Positions 24,987-34,783 of a stretch of 64,000 nt of DNA are shown here, piece by piece (the first letter of the stretch is position 1; every line of letters begins with the position of its first letter). The translations under genes were made by a program, and so were the position numbers. This stretch comes from Halieaceae bacterium (GTDB taxonomy: Bacteria > Pseudomonadota > Gammaproteobacteria > Pseudomonadales > Halieaceae), in the NCBI GenBank assembly GCA_028280635.1, contig JANQLM010000104.1, forward strand, positions 1 to 64,000, written 5' to 3'. The notes beneath the pieces are model-generated. The model was given only the letters and a program-made list of their open reading frames with translations. It made no database searches and was not told where the DNA came from.

Positions 24987-26744
24987 ATGTCCATATCCTC
25001 CCTGAAAAGCGCGCTGGCCGCACTCCTGCTCACGTTCACTGTTGTGCCGGCCAGCCGTGCCAGCGACGCTGAGCTGTTTAGACTGATGAATAACTACTGG
25101 GACTGGTACAGCAACAGCCAGTCCCTGTCAGTGGCCTTCTTCGGCAGCGATGTTCACCCGGATCAGCTCGACGACCTCAGCGACGCCGCCTTTGATGCGC
25201 GCCTCGGCAGGATGACGGACGTGCTGGCGGAGCTTTACGAATTCGATATGGAGAGCCTGAGCGAAGATGGACGGGTGAACCACGCCACCTTCACCTGGAT
25301 GCTGGAGAAGGAGCGCAAGACCCTGGCGTCCAGGCAGCGCTACCTGTCTATCACCACCATGGGCGGCTGGCATACCGGTTTCCCGGCGATGATCGCGGCC
25401 ATGCCCCGCGCCAGCCTGGCGGACTACCAGCACCTGCTGGCCCGTTTCCAGGCTTTCGAGGCCTATGCCGAGCAGAACATCGCCTTGCTCGACCGGGCCA
25501 TCGAGAACGGCTACACCCAGCCCTGCGAAACCCTGGAGGGCTATGAGGTGAGCATTCTAGGCTACCTGGCAGACAGTGCCGAGGAGTCTGTGTTCTACGC
25601 GCCCTTTGTCAATATGCCTGCCGAGCTCAGCGCGGAGCAGGTCAGGGTGCTGCGGGAAGAGGCCGTGGCGCGCATCGACACCATCGTATTGCCGGCCTAC
25701 CGTCGTTTTGCGAAGTTCTGGGAACAGGACTACCTGCCCGCCTGTCGCCCTGAGGTAGCGCTGTCCTCGGTGCCGGGCGGGCGCGAGCTCTACGATCACC
25801 TGCTGAGTTTCTTCACCAGCCTGGATACCGATGCCGAAACGGTACACGCTCTCGGCCTGTCGGAGATGGCGCGCATCCGCGCTGACATGCAGGCGGTCAT
25901 CGACGAAGTTGGCTTCGAGGGGGATTTCAAGGCCTTCCTGGCATTCCTGCGCAGCGATCCCAGGTTCTACGCCAGCAGTGAAGAGGCCTACCTGCACCGC
26001 ATCGGCTGGATTACCAAATCCATCGACGGCATCCTGCCGCGCTACTTCGCCAAACTGCCCAGCATGCCCTACGGCCTCAGTGTGATTCCCGCTCAGGAGG
26101 CTCCCAATACCACCACCGCCTATTACCAGCCAGGCGCCATCGACGGCACCCGCGCCGGACAGTACTTCATCAATACCTACAAGCTCGAAGAGCGCCCACT
26201 CTACGAGTTGCCCGCCCTGAGCCTGCACGAGGCTGTACCGGGCCATCACCTGCAGCTGGCATTCCAGGCCGAGAACCCGAATCTGCCGGACTGGCGCCGG
26301 GTCTACTACTTCCACGCCTTCGGCGAGGGCTGGGGCCTCTACGCCGAGCTGCTCGGCGAGGAGATGGGCATGTACAAAACCCCCTACGAGCGCTTCGGCC
26401 GCATGGTCTACGAAGCCTGGCGGGCCGCGCGGCTGGTGGTGGACACCGGCATGCACGCCAAGGGCTGGACCCGCCAGCAGGCCATCGACTACATGCTCGA
26501 CAACACCGGGCTGGCCGAGGCCAATGTGATCGCCGAGGTGAACCGCTATATCACCTATCCGGCCCAGGCCACTGCTTACAAGCACGGCGAGCTGAAAATC
26601 CGCGAACTGCGCAAGCGGGCGGAGGACAGCCTGGGTGACAGGTTCGACTTGCGTGAGTTTCACGTGGAAGTGATTGAGGATGGCTCCATGCCGCTGGTAG
26701 TGCTGGAGGAGAAAATCGACCGCTGGATTGCCGCCCGGCAATAG
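24987..26744 (+). CDS. DUF885 family secreted metallopeptidase-like protein
   Basis: The protein is 585 residues from ATG 24987, which follows CCTGGAGA and begins a clear signal peptide ([25 protein letters not shown]); the in-frame codon at 24951 lies in the promoter region. DUF885 proteins are large helical proteins distantly like M3/M32 zinc peptidases. The motif HEAVPGHH at 414-421 supplies the expected HExxx(G)H-type metal ligands, and a downstream [15 protein letters not shown] segment adds the acidic ligand. A periplasmic or outer-membrane oligopeptidase is likely but unproven. Confidence 0.82.
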   Translation: MSISSLKSALAALLLTFTVVPASRASDAELFRLMNNYWDWYSNSQSLSVAFFGSDVHPDQLDDLSDAAFDARLGRMTDVLAELYEFDMESLSEDGRVNHATFTWMLEKERKTLASRQRYLSITTMGGWHTGFPAMIAAMPRASLADYQHLLARFQAFEAYAEQNIALLDRAIENGYTQPCETLEGYEVSILGYLADSAEESVFYAPFVNMPAELSAEQVRVLREEAVARIDTIVLPAYRRFAKFWEQDYLPACRPEVALSSVPGGRELYDHLLSFFTSLDTDAETVHALGLSEMARIRADMQAVIDEVGFEGDFKAFLAFLRSDPRFYASSEEAYLHRIGWITKSIDGILPRYFAKLPSMPYGLSVIPAQEAPNTTTAYYQPGAIDGTRAGQYFINTYKLEERPLYELPALSLHEAVPGHHLQLAFQAENPNLPDWRRVYYFHAFGEGWGLYAELLGEEMGMYKTPYERFGRMVYEAWRAARLVVDTGMHAKGWTRQQAIDYMLDNTGLAEANVIAEVNRYITYPAQATAYKHGELKIRELRKRAEDSLGDRFDLREFHVEVIEDGSMPLVVLEEKIDRWIAARQ

Positions 26745-26764
26745 GGCGCCGCTGGAATACCGCC

Positions 26765-27442
26765 ATGGACTATAACTACGACCCCATCCCGCTGCCCGCC
26801 CGTCCGATGCTGTCGGCAGAGGACTCGGTGGCGCGCGCCGAGGCTTATTATGCCTCCATCCGCCAGCGCCACTCGGTGCGCCATTTCAGTGATACGCCGG
26901 TATCGCTCGACGTGATCGAGACCTGCCTGCGGGCCGCCGGCACGGCGCCGTCGGGCGCCAACCACCAGCCCTGGCATTTTGCCTGCGTGAGCGACCCGGC
27001 CATCAAGCGGCAGATTCGCCTGGCTGCGGAGAAAGAGGAACGCGAGTTCTACGGCGGCAAGGCCGGGGACGAGTGGCTGGACGACCTCAAGGACCTGGGC
27101 ACCGACGCCGACAAGCCGTTTCTGGAGATTGCCCCCTGGCTGATCGCTATTTTCGTGGAGCGTTACGGCGTGAACGAGGATGGCTCAAAGCGCAAGAACT
27201 ACTACACTGCGGAATCCGTGGGCATCGCCACCGGCTTCTTGATCAATGCCCTGCACGAAGCCGGGTTGGCCACACTGACCCACACGCCCAACCCCATGAA
27301 GTTTCTCAACCAGATTCTCGGCCGCCCCGGCAACGAGCGGCCCTACATCCTGCTGGTGGTCGGGCACCCGGCAGCCGACGCCATGATCCCGCGCGCAGCC
27401 ACGTTGAAGAAATCCCTGGAGGAAATCGCCAGCTTCCGCTGA
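26765..27442 (+). CDS. Nitroreductase family FMN protein
   Basis: A 225-residue FMN enzyme with the family opening [14 protein letters not shown], the [11 protein letters not shown] flavin loop (about 59-69), and the C-terminal [18 protein letters not shown]. The long middle insertion ([29 protein letters not shown]) resembles the iodotyrosine deiodinase/BluB-like branch more than NfsB. Reductive dehalogenation or quinone/nitro reduction are both possible. It starts 20 bases after the DUF885 gene on the same strand and may be co-transcribed. Confidence 0.84.
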   Translation: MDYNYDPIPLPARPMLSAEDSVARAEAYYASIRQRHSVRHFSDTPVSLDVIETCLRAAGTAPSGANHQPWHFACVSDPAIKRQIRLAAEKEEREFYGGKAGDEWLDDLKDLGTDADKPFLEIAPWLIAIFVERYGVNEDGSKRKNYYTAESVGIATGFLINALHEAGLATLTHTPNPMKFLNQILGRPGNERPYILLVVGHPAADAMIPRAATLKKSLEEIASFR

Positions 27443-27460
27443 GCGGGCCTGGCGCGGTGG

Positions 27461-28207
27461 TTACCAGGGCAGTTCCTTACCTTCCCAGTCGTAGAACTTG
27501 CCGTTGTCGTCGGCATTGAGCCCGGCAATCACCCGGGTCAGGCCAGCGGCGCTTTGGGCGGGGGTGATATTGCCCTTGCCCTCATTCATATCGGTTTGCA
27601 CATAGCCGGGGTGGAACACCACGAAGGTCAGGCCTTCCTTGCCGAAATCCGCCGCCAGAGTCTTGCTGGCGCTGTTAAGGGCCGCCTTGCTGGCCCGGTA
27701 GCCCAGGCAGCATCCCCAGGTGTTCATCTCCATGCTGCCCATCATGCTGCTGATGTTGGCGAATACCTTGCGATCACTGGCCTTGACGTTGGGATAGAGG
27801 GCCGACATCACCCGGATCGGCCCCATGGTGTTGACCTCCAGGGTGCGCTCGATGGATGCCATATCGAGGTCGGCCAGTTCGCGGCCGCGGTCCAGGGCAA
27901 CCCCGGCATTGTTGATCACGATATCGATGGCCACACCGTCCAGCGTCTCCGCCATGGCGGCAACGCTGGTGGGGTCGGTCACGTCCAGTTGTACCACCCG
28001 GGCGCCGGTGGCCTTCAGCTCCCTGGCCTTACCGGGCTTGCGGGCGGTGCCGATAACGTCGAAACCGGCCTCGGTGAATTCCCGGGCCAGGGCCAGGCCG
28101 ATGCCGCGGTTGGCGCCGGTAATCAGCACAGTGCCCTCGGCGGCCTGCAGGGGCAGGGCGGTGGCAACAGCCAGCAGGGTGCACGCAATCAAGGTCAGCA
28201 GTCGCAT
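27461..28207 (-). CDS. Short-chain dehydrogenase with N-terminal signal peptide
   Basis: The protein is 248 residues from ATG 28207 (GGGAGA upstream). Unusually for an SDR it begins with a hydrophobic leader (MRLLTLIACTLLAVATALPLQAAEG) before the cofactor motif TGANRGIGLALA. The NNAGV strand, a Ser in NISSMMGS and YRASKAALN (YxxxK) complete the catalytic set. An NAD(P)-dependent enzyme outside the cytoplasm would lack cofactor, so the leader may be an uncleaved membrane anchor or the start may be wrong. The substrate is unknown. Confidence 0.82.
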   Translation of the reverse strand: MRLLTLIACTLLAVATALPLQAAEGTVLITGANRGIGLALAREFTEAGFDVIGTARKPGKARELKATGARVVQLDVTDPTSVAAMAETLDGVAIDIVINNAGVALDRGRELADLDMASIERTLEVNTMGPIRVMSALYPNVKASDRKVFANISSMMGSMEMNTWGCCLGYRASKAALNSASKTLAADFGKEGLTFVVFHPGYVQTDMNEGKGNITPAQSAAGLTRVIAGLNADDNGKFYDWEGKELPW

Positions 28208-28518
28208 GAGATTCTCCCGTGATTTCATTGTGTTACGAGGCAGTGTCTGGACTATAGCAGGCACATGGCTGCTGTCACGCGCGCCAGGCCTGCACGAGGT
28301 GGCTTTCCCGGGCAGCGTGCCGGGCGGCAGCTAGCAGTACTGGCCAGGGGTAACAATCCGGTCAAGAAACGCGTTCTGCCAGCCTCGGCCGGTGAACGGG
28401 CAACATGTCTGTCGCAAAGCTTTCATCTGCACGTCGCATCGCCATCATGGCGGGGTAAAGCACTCTTTTTACTGTGGGAGGGTTCCCACATCAAAAATGC
28501 TCACTGGAGTGCACCGCA
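28208..28518. other. Divergent intergenic region
   Basis: A 311-base gap between the SDR gene and the ExeM-type nuclease gene. The only clear structure is an inverted repeat at 28473-28490 just upstream of the nuclease. I see no RNA gene or coding remnant. Confidence 0.6.
28473..28490. repeat. Perfect 7-bp inverted repeat upstream of the nuclease gene
   Basis: TGTGGGA and TCCCACA flank the 4-base loop GGGT, 29 bases before the nuclease ATG. It could be a regulator site or a 5' UTR hairpin; no T tract follows. Confidence 0.5.
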
Positions 28519-31029
28519 ATGCTCAAAACCAAGAAAACCCTGCTCGCGGGAGGCCTGCTGGCGGCTGTCGGCTTGCTACAGGCGGGTCCCGCATCGGCCC
28601 AGGTGGTTGTCAACGAGGTGCTGGGTAGCACCACCGGCCCTGACAGCGAGTTCATCGAACTGTACAACACCGGCAGCGCCGCCATTGATATCGGTGGCTG
28701 GCAGGTCATTCTCTATGAGAGCGGCGACCAGACCGCCTCCAATTTCGGCTCGACGGACGGCGCCAGCCCCTATGTAATCCCCACTGGCACCTTCATCAAT
28801 GCCGGCGGCTACTACCTGTTTGCCAACGAGCTTGCCAGGGGTAGCTACGGCCTCACGGACCCTGAGGTGGACTTTGAGCTGCCCGCTAACGCGATCGAGA
28901 ACAGTTCCTACACGCTGGTCCTGGAAGACGACAGCGGCAACCTGGTGGAAGCAGTCTTTGTCACCGATGGCAGTCGCGATGGCTCCAACGATGCGGCCAA
29001 CAATGCAGGCGTTTTGATAACACCCACGATTCCCGCGGTGGGTCCTGATGGCTCCTTCCTGCCGGCCGGTTTCCTGCGCGACGCCGAGACGACTGATGGC
29101 AACCTCGCGCAGTTCCAGGATTTCAACGATTTCCAGTTGACCGGCACGCCCCAGGGCTCCGGAGAGGCACCGACGCTGGAGCCCATCGGCTTCACCTCGA
29201 TCATGGACATCCAGGGTGAGGCCCATACCTCGCCCCTGCTGGGCGAAGAGGTACGCACCGAGGGTGTGGTGACGGCAGTAGATAGCTCCAGCTTCTACAT
29301 CCAGGACCCGAATGGCGACGACAATATCGCCACCTCTGACGCCATCGTGGTGTTCGGTGGCGGCCGCCCGTCGGTGGGCGACCTGGTGGAAGTTCGTGGC
29401 ACCGTGTCTGAGTTCACGCCGGGCGGTGTTGCCACGCGCAACCTCTCCACTACCCAGATTTCCGGCGTTTCCGTACTGACTACCCTCGACACGGATGTAC
29501 CTCTGCCAACCCCGGTGGTATTGGGCGAGGCCGGCCGTATTCCTCCCCGCAGGAATATCGACAACGACGCTTTCGCCCGCTTCCAGCCGGAGCGCGATGG
29601 CATAGACTTCTTTGAGTCGCTGGAGGCCATGCGCGTCACCGTGCCGGATGCGCTGGCGATTTCCAACACCAACCGCTTCGGCGAGATCTTCACGGTGGGT
29701 GATGCCGGCGAATTTGCCAGCGGTATCAGCAGGCGCGGCACGCTCAACATCTCTCCCCGGGACTTCAATCCCGAGAAAATCCAGATCGACGAGGATTCGG
29801 GCATCTTCAACTTCGATTTCCCGCTGGTGGACGTGGGTGCCAGCCTGGGAGACGTGACCGGCGTGGTCGGCTACGGCTTTGGCAACTTCGAGGTGTACCC
29901 CACGGAGTTCAACAGCGAGAACCTTGTGGCTTCGACCCTCGAGCCGGAAGTCACCCGCATCAAGCCCCGGCGCAGGCGGCTGACGGTGGCGACCTACAAT
30001 GTCCTGAACCTCGATCCCAATGACGCCGACGGTGACACCGACGTGGCCAACGGGCGCTTCGATACCATCGCCGCGCAGATCGTCAACCACCTGGGCAGCC
30101 CGGACATCATCGGCCTGCAGGAGATCCAGGACAACAGCGGCTCCGCCGACGATGGTGAAACCAGTGCAGACATGACGCTGCAGATGCTGGTGGACGCCAT
30201 CGTCGGTGCCGGCGGGCCGCTGTACGAGTTCCGCGACACCCCCAATCTTGCCGACAAGGTGGTGGGCGGTCAGCCGGGCGGCAACATTCGCGTGGCTTTC
30301 CTGTTCAATCCCGACAGGGTGTCCATCGTCGGCGACGTGGAGCCGCTGTTTGATTTCGGTGACCCCACGCCGCGCGATAATCCCTTTGAAGGCAGCCGTA
30401 TCCCGCTGGCCGGAGTCTTCGAGTTTAACGGTGCCGAAGTCACCGTGGTGAACAACCACCTGTCTTCAAAAGGTGGCAGCGCGCCCATCCTCGGCATCGA
30501 GCAGCCCTTCGACCAGCGCCAGGAAGACCTCACGGTCAACGGCTCCCTGGACGAGCGCCAGCGCCAGGCCACCGCGGTGGCCGAATACGTGGATGCGATA
30601 CTCGACGAGGATCAGGATGCCAACGTCGTGGTACTGGGTGATTTCAATGAGTTTGAGTTTGTCTCACCGGTGCAGGACATCCTCGGCGCGCGACTCACCA
30701 ACACGACCAATAGAATCAGAAAGAAAGAGCGTTACACCTTCATCTTCCAGGGTAACTCCCAATCCCTGGATCACATTCTGCTCAGCGACGCGTTGGATGA
30801 TCGCTTCAAGGTCGATATCGTCCACGTCAACGTCGAGTTTGCCGAGACCAGCCAGCGCGCCAGTGATCACGACCCGATCCTGGTCTCCCTGAAGGTCGAG
30901 CAGGATGACGACAGGCGCAGGAAAGACAGGGATGACGAGGATGAGGACGACGAAGATGACGACGACGATGATGAAGATGAAGACGACGATGAAGATGAAG
31001 ATGATGAAGACGACGATGAGGGTGAATAG
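28519..31029 (+). CDS. ExeM/NucH-type secreted endonuclease with acidic tail
   Basis: The protein is 836 residues from ATG 28519 (GGAG upstream), with signal peptide 1-27 ending PASAQ. Order: a lamin-tail domain (about 28-150, VVVNEVLG...DSEFIELYN), an OB-fold domain (about 225-330), then an endonuclease/exonuclease/phosphatase domain from about 490 (VATYNVLNLDP, GLQEIQDN, VVVLGDFNEFEF, SDHDPIL: catalytic Asn, Glu, Asp and His seen). The last 42 residues (795-836) are almost all Asp/Glu. It would be a metal-dependent extracellular DNase for nutrient or biofilm DNA; the tail may bind calcium or magnesium outside the cell. Export by the type II system at the window end is plausible. Confidence 0.88.
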   Translation: MLKTKKTLLAGGLLAAVGLLQAGPASAQVVVNEVLGSTTGPDSEFIELYNTGSAAIDIGGWQVILYESGDQTASNFGSTDGASPYVIPTGTFINAGGYYLFANELARGSYGLTDPEVDFELPANAIENSSYTLVLEDDSGNLVEAVFVTDGSRDGSNDAANNAGVLITPTIPAVGPDGSFLPAGFLRDAETTDGNLAQFQDFNDFQLTGTPQGSGEAPTLEPIGFTSIMDIQGEAHTSPLLGEEVRTEGVVTAVDSSSFYIQDPNGDDNIATSDAIVVFGGGRPSVGDLVEVRGTVSEFTPGGVATRNLSTTQISGVSVLTTLDTDVPLPTPVVLGEAGRIPPRRNIDNDAFARFQPERDGIDFFESLEAMRVTVPDALAISNTNRFGEIFTVGDAGEFASGISRRGTLNISPRDFNPEKIQIDEDSGIFNFDFPLVDVGASLGDVTGVVGYGFGNFEVYPTEFNSENLVASTLEPEVTRIKPRRRRLTVATYNVLNLDPNDADGDTDVANGRFDTIAAQIVNHLGSPDIIGLQEIQDNSGSADDGETSADMTLQMLVDAIVGAGGPLYEFRDTPNLADKVVGGQPGGNIRVAFLFNPDRVSIVGDVEPLFDFGDPTPRDNPFEGSRIPLAGVFEFNGAEVTVVNNHLSSKGGSAPILGIEQPFDQRQEDLTVNGSLDERQRQATAVAEYVDAILDEDQDANVVVLGDFNEFEFVSPVQDILGARLTNTTNRIRKKERYTFIFQGNSQSLDHILLSDALDDRFKVDIVHVNVEFAETSQRASDHDPILVSLKVEQDDDRRRKDRDDEDEDDEDDDDDDEDEDDDEDEDDEDDDEGE

Positions 31030-31101
31030 CGTCCGCTTTCTCGCCGGGGCTTTCCAGCCCCGGTCTCGCTGCTAGCAATAACCCCCCTGTCCTTCCCCCT
31101 T

Positions 31102-31131
31102 GGCCCCGCCCGCTGGCGGGGTCTTTTCTTT
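31102..31131 (+). terminator. Rho-independent terminator after the nuclease gene
   Basis: A 7-bp perfect GC stem (CCCCGCC, 31104-31110; GGCGGGG, 31115-31121) with a 4-base loop is followed by TCTTTTCTTT. It lies 73 bases past the nuclease stop and ahead of the fadL-like gene. Confidence 0.8.
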
Positions 31132-31268
31132 ATTAAGCCAGTCAATAGTGGGGTGTAGCCATACCCCTGGTGTCCGTTTGTCTTGAAGATTAGCGGTTTT
31201 TTGATAGCGATCCGGGCGAGTGCGACGGTATGATTTCTGAACAATAAGACTGTCAGGAGTGTGAGTCG

Positions 31269-32492
31269 ATGAAACCCAGACTGATTGCCAGCGCCGTCGC
31301 CCTGGCGGGCGTCCAGGCCCTGCCGGCGACCGCCGGTGGCCTGTGGCTGAGTGAATTCAACCAGCCCACCATGGGGCGGGCGGCGGCCGGTGAGGCGGCC
31401 GGTACTGGTAACGCCTCTGATGCTTTCTTCAATCCGGCGGCCATGACTCGCCACGAAGGTTCCCAGGTCATGGTGGCCGGCGGCGTGCTGATGCCAACCC
31501 TGGAGTTCGACGTTGAGCAAAGCGGCATTGTTAACGGCGACGGCGATGGCGGCGATGCCGGCGACCCGCTCCCCTCAATCAGCGCTTTTTACACTCGACC
31601 TTACAACGACCGCGTGACCTTCGGCATCGGCGGCCTGATTCTGACCGGCCTGGCTGCCGACTACGACAATGACTGGGCCGGCCGCTTCCAGGCCCAGGAA
31701 GTGTCGATGGCAGTGCTGGGCGTGGTGCCGTCGGTGGGCTTCAGGGTCACCGACAAGCTGTCTCTCGGGCTGTCGGTCCCGGTGATGTACTCGGAGCTGG
31801 AACTGGACGTGGCCATACCGCAGATTCCCGGCAGTCCGCAGCCCGATGAAGGCAAGGCGGAAATTGACGGCGATGACGTGCAGGTCGCGCTGATCGGTAG
31901 CTTCGCCTACGAGTTTTCACCGCGCACTCACATCGGCGGCCGCATCAGCTCAAACTACGAGTTCGAGTACGACGGCAACGTCGAGGCCGCATTCCTGGGT
32001 TCCGTGGGCGTGAACACCGAATTGACCCTGGCGACCCAGGCCCGGGTGGGCCTGAGCCACGTGATTAATGGACGCTGGACGGGTTACCTCACCTGGGGCT
32101 GGGACAACTGGAGCGAGATGGACGAGGTGCTGCTGTCCACCGAGAGCAATGGCGCTGTACTGCCACGCAATTGGGAGGATACCTACCACTACGCTGTCGG
32201 CTTTGACTACAGCTATAACAAGCGCTGGACCTTGCGTTCAGGCATTTCCTACGACGACAGCCCGGTGGAAGACGAGTTCAACCGCGCCGATATGCCAATC
32301 GACGAGCAATGGCGCTACGCCATAGGCGCCGACTACTTGAGAGATGACGGCAAGGTGATCAGTACCAGCCTGGTGTATGCCGACTATGGCGATGCCCGCA
32401 TTGAAGCTGCTGATGCGCTGCCGGTGGCCGGCCTGGTCGGCGAGTACAGCACCTACGACATCTGGTTCCTATCGGTATCTGTCGGCTGGTAG
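31269..32492 (+). CDS. OmpP1/FadL-family outer-membrane transporter
   Basis: A 407-residue outer-membrane barrel. The signal peptide ends near ATAGG; the N-terminal hatch motif reads GLWLSEFNQPTMGRAAAGEAAGTGNASDAFFNPAAMTRHE, including the NPA signature of FadL. Alternating strands run to a terminal aromatic Trp (LSVSVGW), as expected for BAM-inserted barrels. The family imports long-chain fatty acids or other hydrophobic compounds. The preceding terminator gives it an independent transcript. Specificity is not readable. Confidence 0.9.
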   Translation: MKPRLIASAVALAGVQALPATAGGLWLSEFNQPTMGRAAAGEAAGTGNASDAFFNPAAMTRHEGSQVMVAGGVLMPTLEFDVEQSGIVNGDGDGGDAGDPLPSISAFYTRPYNDRVTFGIGGLILTGLAADYDNDWAGRFQAQEVSMAVLGVVPSVGFRVTDKLSLGLSVPVMYSELELDVAIPQIPGSPQPDEGKAEIDGDDVQVALIGSFAYEFSPRTHIGGRISSNYEFEYDGNVEAAFLGSVGVNTELTLATQARVGLSHVINGRWTGYLTWGWDNWSEMDEVLLSTESNGAVLPRNWEDTYHYAVGFDYSYNKRWTLRSGISYDDSPVEDEFNRADMPIDEQWRYAIGADYLRDDGKVISTSLVYADYGDARIEAADALPVAGLVGEYSTYDIWFLSVSVGW

Positions 32493-32529
32493 TGCTGTAC
32501 GCGGGGCTGACCCAGCCAGCCTCCCGGGC

Positions 32530-33093
32530 TTACTCGTAGGTGTTGAGCTTCTTGCTCTTCCAGTACTTGGTGCCCTGCAGCGTGGCCTGCAGGGCCAGCC
32601 CGCTCTCGGTGAGCTGGTAGATCGAGGCCCCATTGACCACGGTGCCGGCTACGCTGCCCTCACCACCCTTGTCGCTGCTCTTGGCGGCGGCGTCGGCCTG
32701 ACCCGAGAAGTCCCAGCCGTATTCCACGAAATTCTCCAGGGCCTTGCGGCTGTGGAAGATAAACACACCGCGGAAATCCTTGACGCCCAGACCGATGCCG
32801 ACTCCGGCAGAGCCCATGTTCATATAGGTGCGGGTGCCGGACTTGTTATCTACCACTACGCCGTTGCCGCCGCCGCCAGACAGGAAGATCACGTTGACTC
32901 CGATGTTTGAGAACACCCCGTAACCCTCGGATTTACGAATCATTTCGCGGGTTTCCGGCTGCTCCTTGTAGAGGCGCTCCAGTGTGGCCTGGGCTTCTTT
33001 GTTGATCTTGGCGCGCTTCTCGTCGTTCTTGTCGGCCAACGCGGGCTGGGCCAGTAGCAGGGCGCAGAACAGGGTGCTCAGCAGTCGGGTCAT
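32530..33093 (-). CDS. YSC84/SYLF domain lipid-binding protein
   Basis: The protein is 187 residues from ATG 33093 (AGAGGAT upstream), with signal peptide MTRLLSTLFCALLLAQPALA. The SYLF core is visible: EGYGVFSNIGVNVIFLSGGGGNGVVV, MNMGSAGVGIGLGVKDFRGVFIF, then DFSGQADAAAKSSDKGG. Bacterial members are exported phosphoinositide/lipid-binding proteins of unclear role. It lies convergent to the fadL-like gene. Confidence 0.86.
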   Translation of the reverse strand: MTRLLSTLFCALLLAQPALADKNDEKRAKINKEAQATLERLYKEQPETREMIRKSEGYGVFSNIGVNVIFLSGGGGNGVVVDNKSGTRTYMNMGSAGVGIGLGVKDFRGVFIFHSRKALENFVEYGWDFSGQADAAAKSSDKGGEGSVAGTVVNGASIYQLTESGLALQATLQGTKYWKSKKLNTYE

Positions 33094-33112
33094 GGTGTTT
33101 ATCCTCTTGATG

Positions 33113-33976
33113 CTAGTCACTCAGCTCCGGGATCAGCATGGCGAAGCGGTCGATCATGGGCATCACCTGGTCCGGCTTGTCCCACATATCGACGGCCACG
33201 CCCACGGTGGCGCGCTCGACGCCGAGGTCCCGGTAGCGTTTCAGCTTATCGAGGTCTGAAGTGTCCATAATCTGGATGTTAATTGCTACCTGCCCGGGGT
33301 CGCGGCCGCATTCCGCCACCAATTTCCTGAAGTCGGTCACAGCCTGGTCGGCATCCGGCAGGCCGATGTCCACCGGGTACCAGCCATCTGCCCACTGGGC
33401 GGCATGCTTGATACCCAGCGGACCCATGGCCCCCATATAGATTTTCGGACCGCCGGTTTGCAGCGGCTTGGGGTCGGCCCAGACCGGGTCGAAGTCAATA
33501 TAGTCGCCGTGGAACTCGGCCTGCTCATCGGTCCACAGGGCGCGGGTGGCAGCCACCGTTTCCCGCAACACCGCGTAGCGCTTGTTGAAAGGGTAGGGAC
33601 TGACATTGCTGAACTCTTCCTCGTTCCAGCCCACCCCGGTGCCGATCAGCACCCGGCCGTCGGAGAGCCGGTCCAGGGTGGCGATGGTCTTGGCCTGGGA
33701 GAAGATGTCGCGTTCCATCAGCAGGGCGATGCCGGTACCAAGCTTGAGAGTGGTGGTGGCGGCCGCCGCCGCCATCAGTGACAGGTAGGGATCCATCATC
33801 CTGCTGTAGGGCGCCGGCAGCTCACCGCCGGGCGGGTAAGGAGTCCTGCGGGAGCAGGGGATGTGGCTGTGTTCGCCATACCAGAGGGATTCGAAGCCGC
33901 GCTGCTCCAGAGCCCGGGCCAGCTCCGGGGGCGGTGGGTCGGCCAGGGTATTCATGGAGCTGAAAGCCAGGTGCAT
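33113..33976 (-). CDS. LLM-class flavin oxidoreductase (TIGR03619-like, F420/FMN)
   Basis: The protein is 287 residues from ATG 33976, preceded by GGAGG; the longer frame extends over the divergent gene and is rejected. It has a luciferase-like TIM barrel: FESLWYGEHSHIP, LKLGTGIALLMERDIFSQAKTIATLDRLSDGRVLIGTGVGWNEEEF and the KIYMGAMGPLGIKHAAQWADGW region. Annotation tools call this group F420-dependent, but many proteobacterial members probably use FMNH2. It is divergent from a dienelactone hydrolase gene with an 81-base shared promoter region. Confidence 0.85.
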   Translation of the reverse strand: MHLAFSSMNTLADPPPPELARALEQRGFESLWYGEHSHIPCSRRTPYPPGGELPAPYSRMMDPYLSLMAAAAATTTLKLGTGIALLMERDIFSQAKTIATLDRLSDGRVLIGTGVGWNEEEFSNVSPYPFNKRYAVLRETVAATRALWTDEQAEFHGDYIDFDPVWADPKPLQTGGPKIYMGAMGPLGIKHAAQWADGWYPVDIGLPDADQAVTDFRKLVAECGRDPGQVAINIQIMDTSDLDKLKRYRDLGVERATVGVAVDMWDKPDQVMPMIDRFAMLIPELSD

Positions 33977-34057
33977 AAATCCTCCGAATCCGTTGCAAGC
34001 GCTCCAAAACATACGGAAGATACCCGGACCCCACAAGGACACGCATGGAGTAACGAT

Positions 34058-34783
34058 ATGGCTATTCAAACCCGGCTGGTGGAATACACGCACGAGGGAG
34101 AAGTGCTGGAGGCATTCATGGCCTGGGACGAGATGCAGTCGGAGCCCAAGCCCGCGGTGCTGGTGTCGCACGCCTTCCGTGGCCGCGAGGAATTCGAGTG
34201 TGGCCGCGCCATCGAACTCGCCAAGCTGGGCTACGTGGGTTTTGCCCTGGACCTGTTCGGCAAGGGCGTGATCGCCGAGACCACCGAACAGGCCTTCGAG
34301 CTGATGAACCGCTTCACCAATGACCGCGACCTGTTGCATCGCCGCCAGGCTGCCATTGTGGAAATCGCCCAGGGCCAGCCGGAAATCGACGCCCGCCGCA
34401 TGGCGGCGATCGGCTACTGCTTTGGCGGCCTCTGCGTGTTGGATATGGCGCGCATCGACCTGCCGCTGGCCGGGGTCTGTAGTTTCCACGGCATTCTTGG
34501 CGCGCCGGAAAAAGCCACCGGCAATGCGATCCGCGCCAAGGTGCTGGTGGAACACGGCTGGGCAGACCCGATGGTGCCGCCGGACCAGGTGGTGGCTTTT
34601 GCCGAAGAGATGGACGCTGCCGGCGCCGACTGGCAGCTACATGGCCACGGCGGTGCGCTGCACGCCTTTACCAATCCCGATGCCAATGACCCCGACTTTG
34701 GCACGGTCTACCACGAGGGTGCCGACCGCCGTTCCTGGCAGTCGCTGGCGAACTTCCTCGAAGAGCTGTTTACAGCGGAGTAG
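34058..34783 (+). CDS. Dienelactone hydrolase family protein
   Basis: The protein is 241 residues from ATG 34058 (GGAG 8 bases upstream), alpha/beta hydrolase fold. The nucleophile elbow is GYCFGGLCVL, with Cys as in true dienelactone hydrolases; the acid lies in EHGWADPMVPP and the His in HGGALHAFTNP. It would hydrolyse a lactone or ester. Its end overlaps the lutC end on the other strand by 14 bases. Confidence 0.87.
   Translation: MAIQTRLVEYTHEGEVLEAFMAWDEMQSEPKPAVLVSHAFRGREEFECGRAIELAKLGYVGFALDLFGKGVIAETTEQAFELMNRFTNDRDLLHRRQAAIVEIAQGQPEIDARRMAAIGYCFGGLCVLDMARIDLPLAGVCSFHGILGAPEKATGNAIRAKVLVEHGWADPMVPPDQVVAFAEEMDAAGADWQLHGHGGALHAFTNPDANDPDFGTVYHEGADRRSWQSLANFLEELFTAE

Noticed and set aside
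30867..31520. Serine-rich reverse-strand protein
   Set aside because: The poly-Ser run is the complement of the GAT/GAA acidic tail of the nuclease; no ribosome site or domain supports it.
33977..34555. N-terminal extension of the LLM oxidoreductase
   Set aside because: It crosses the divergent dienelactone hydrolase gene; the ATG at 33976 has a GGAGG site and starts the fold directly.
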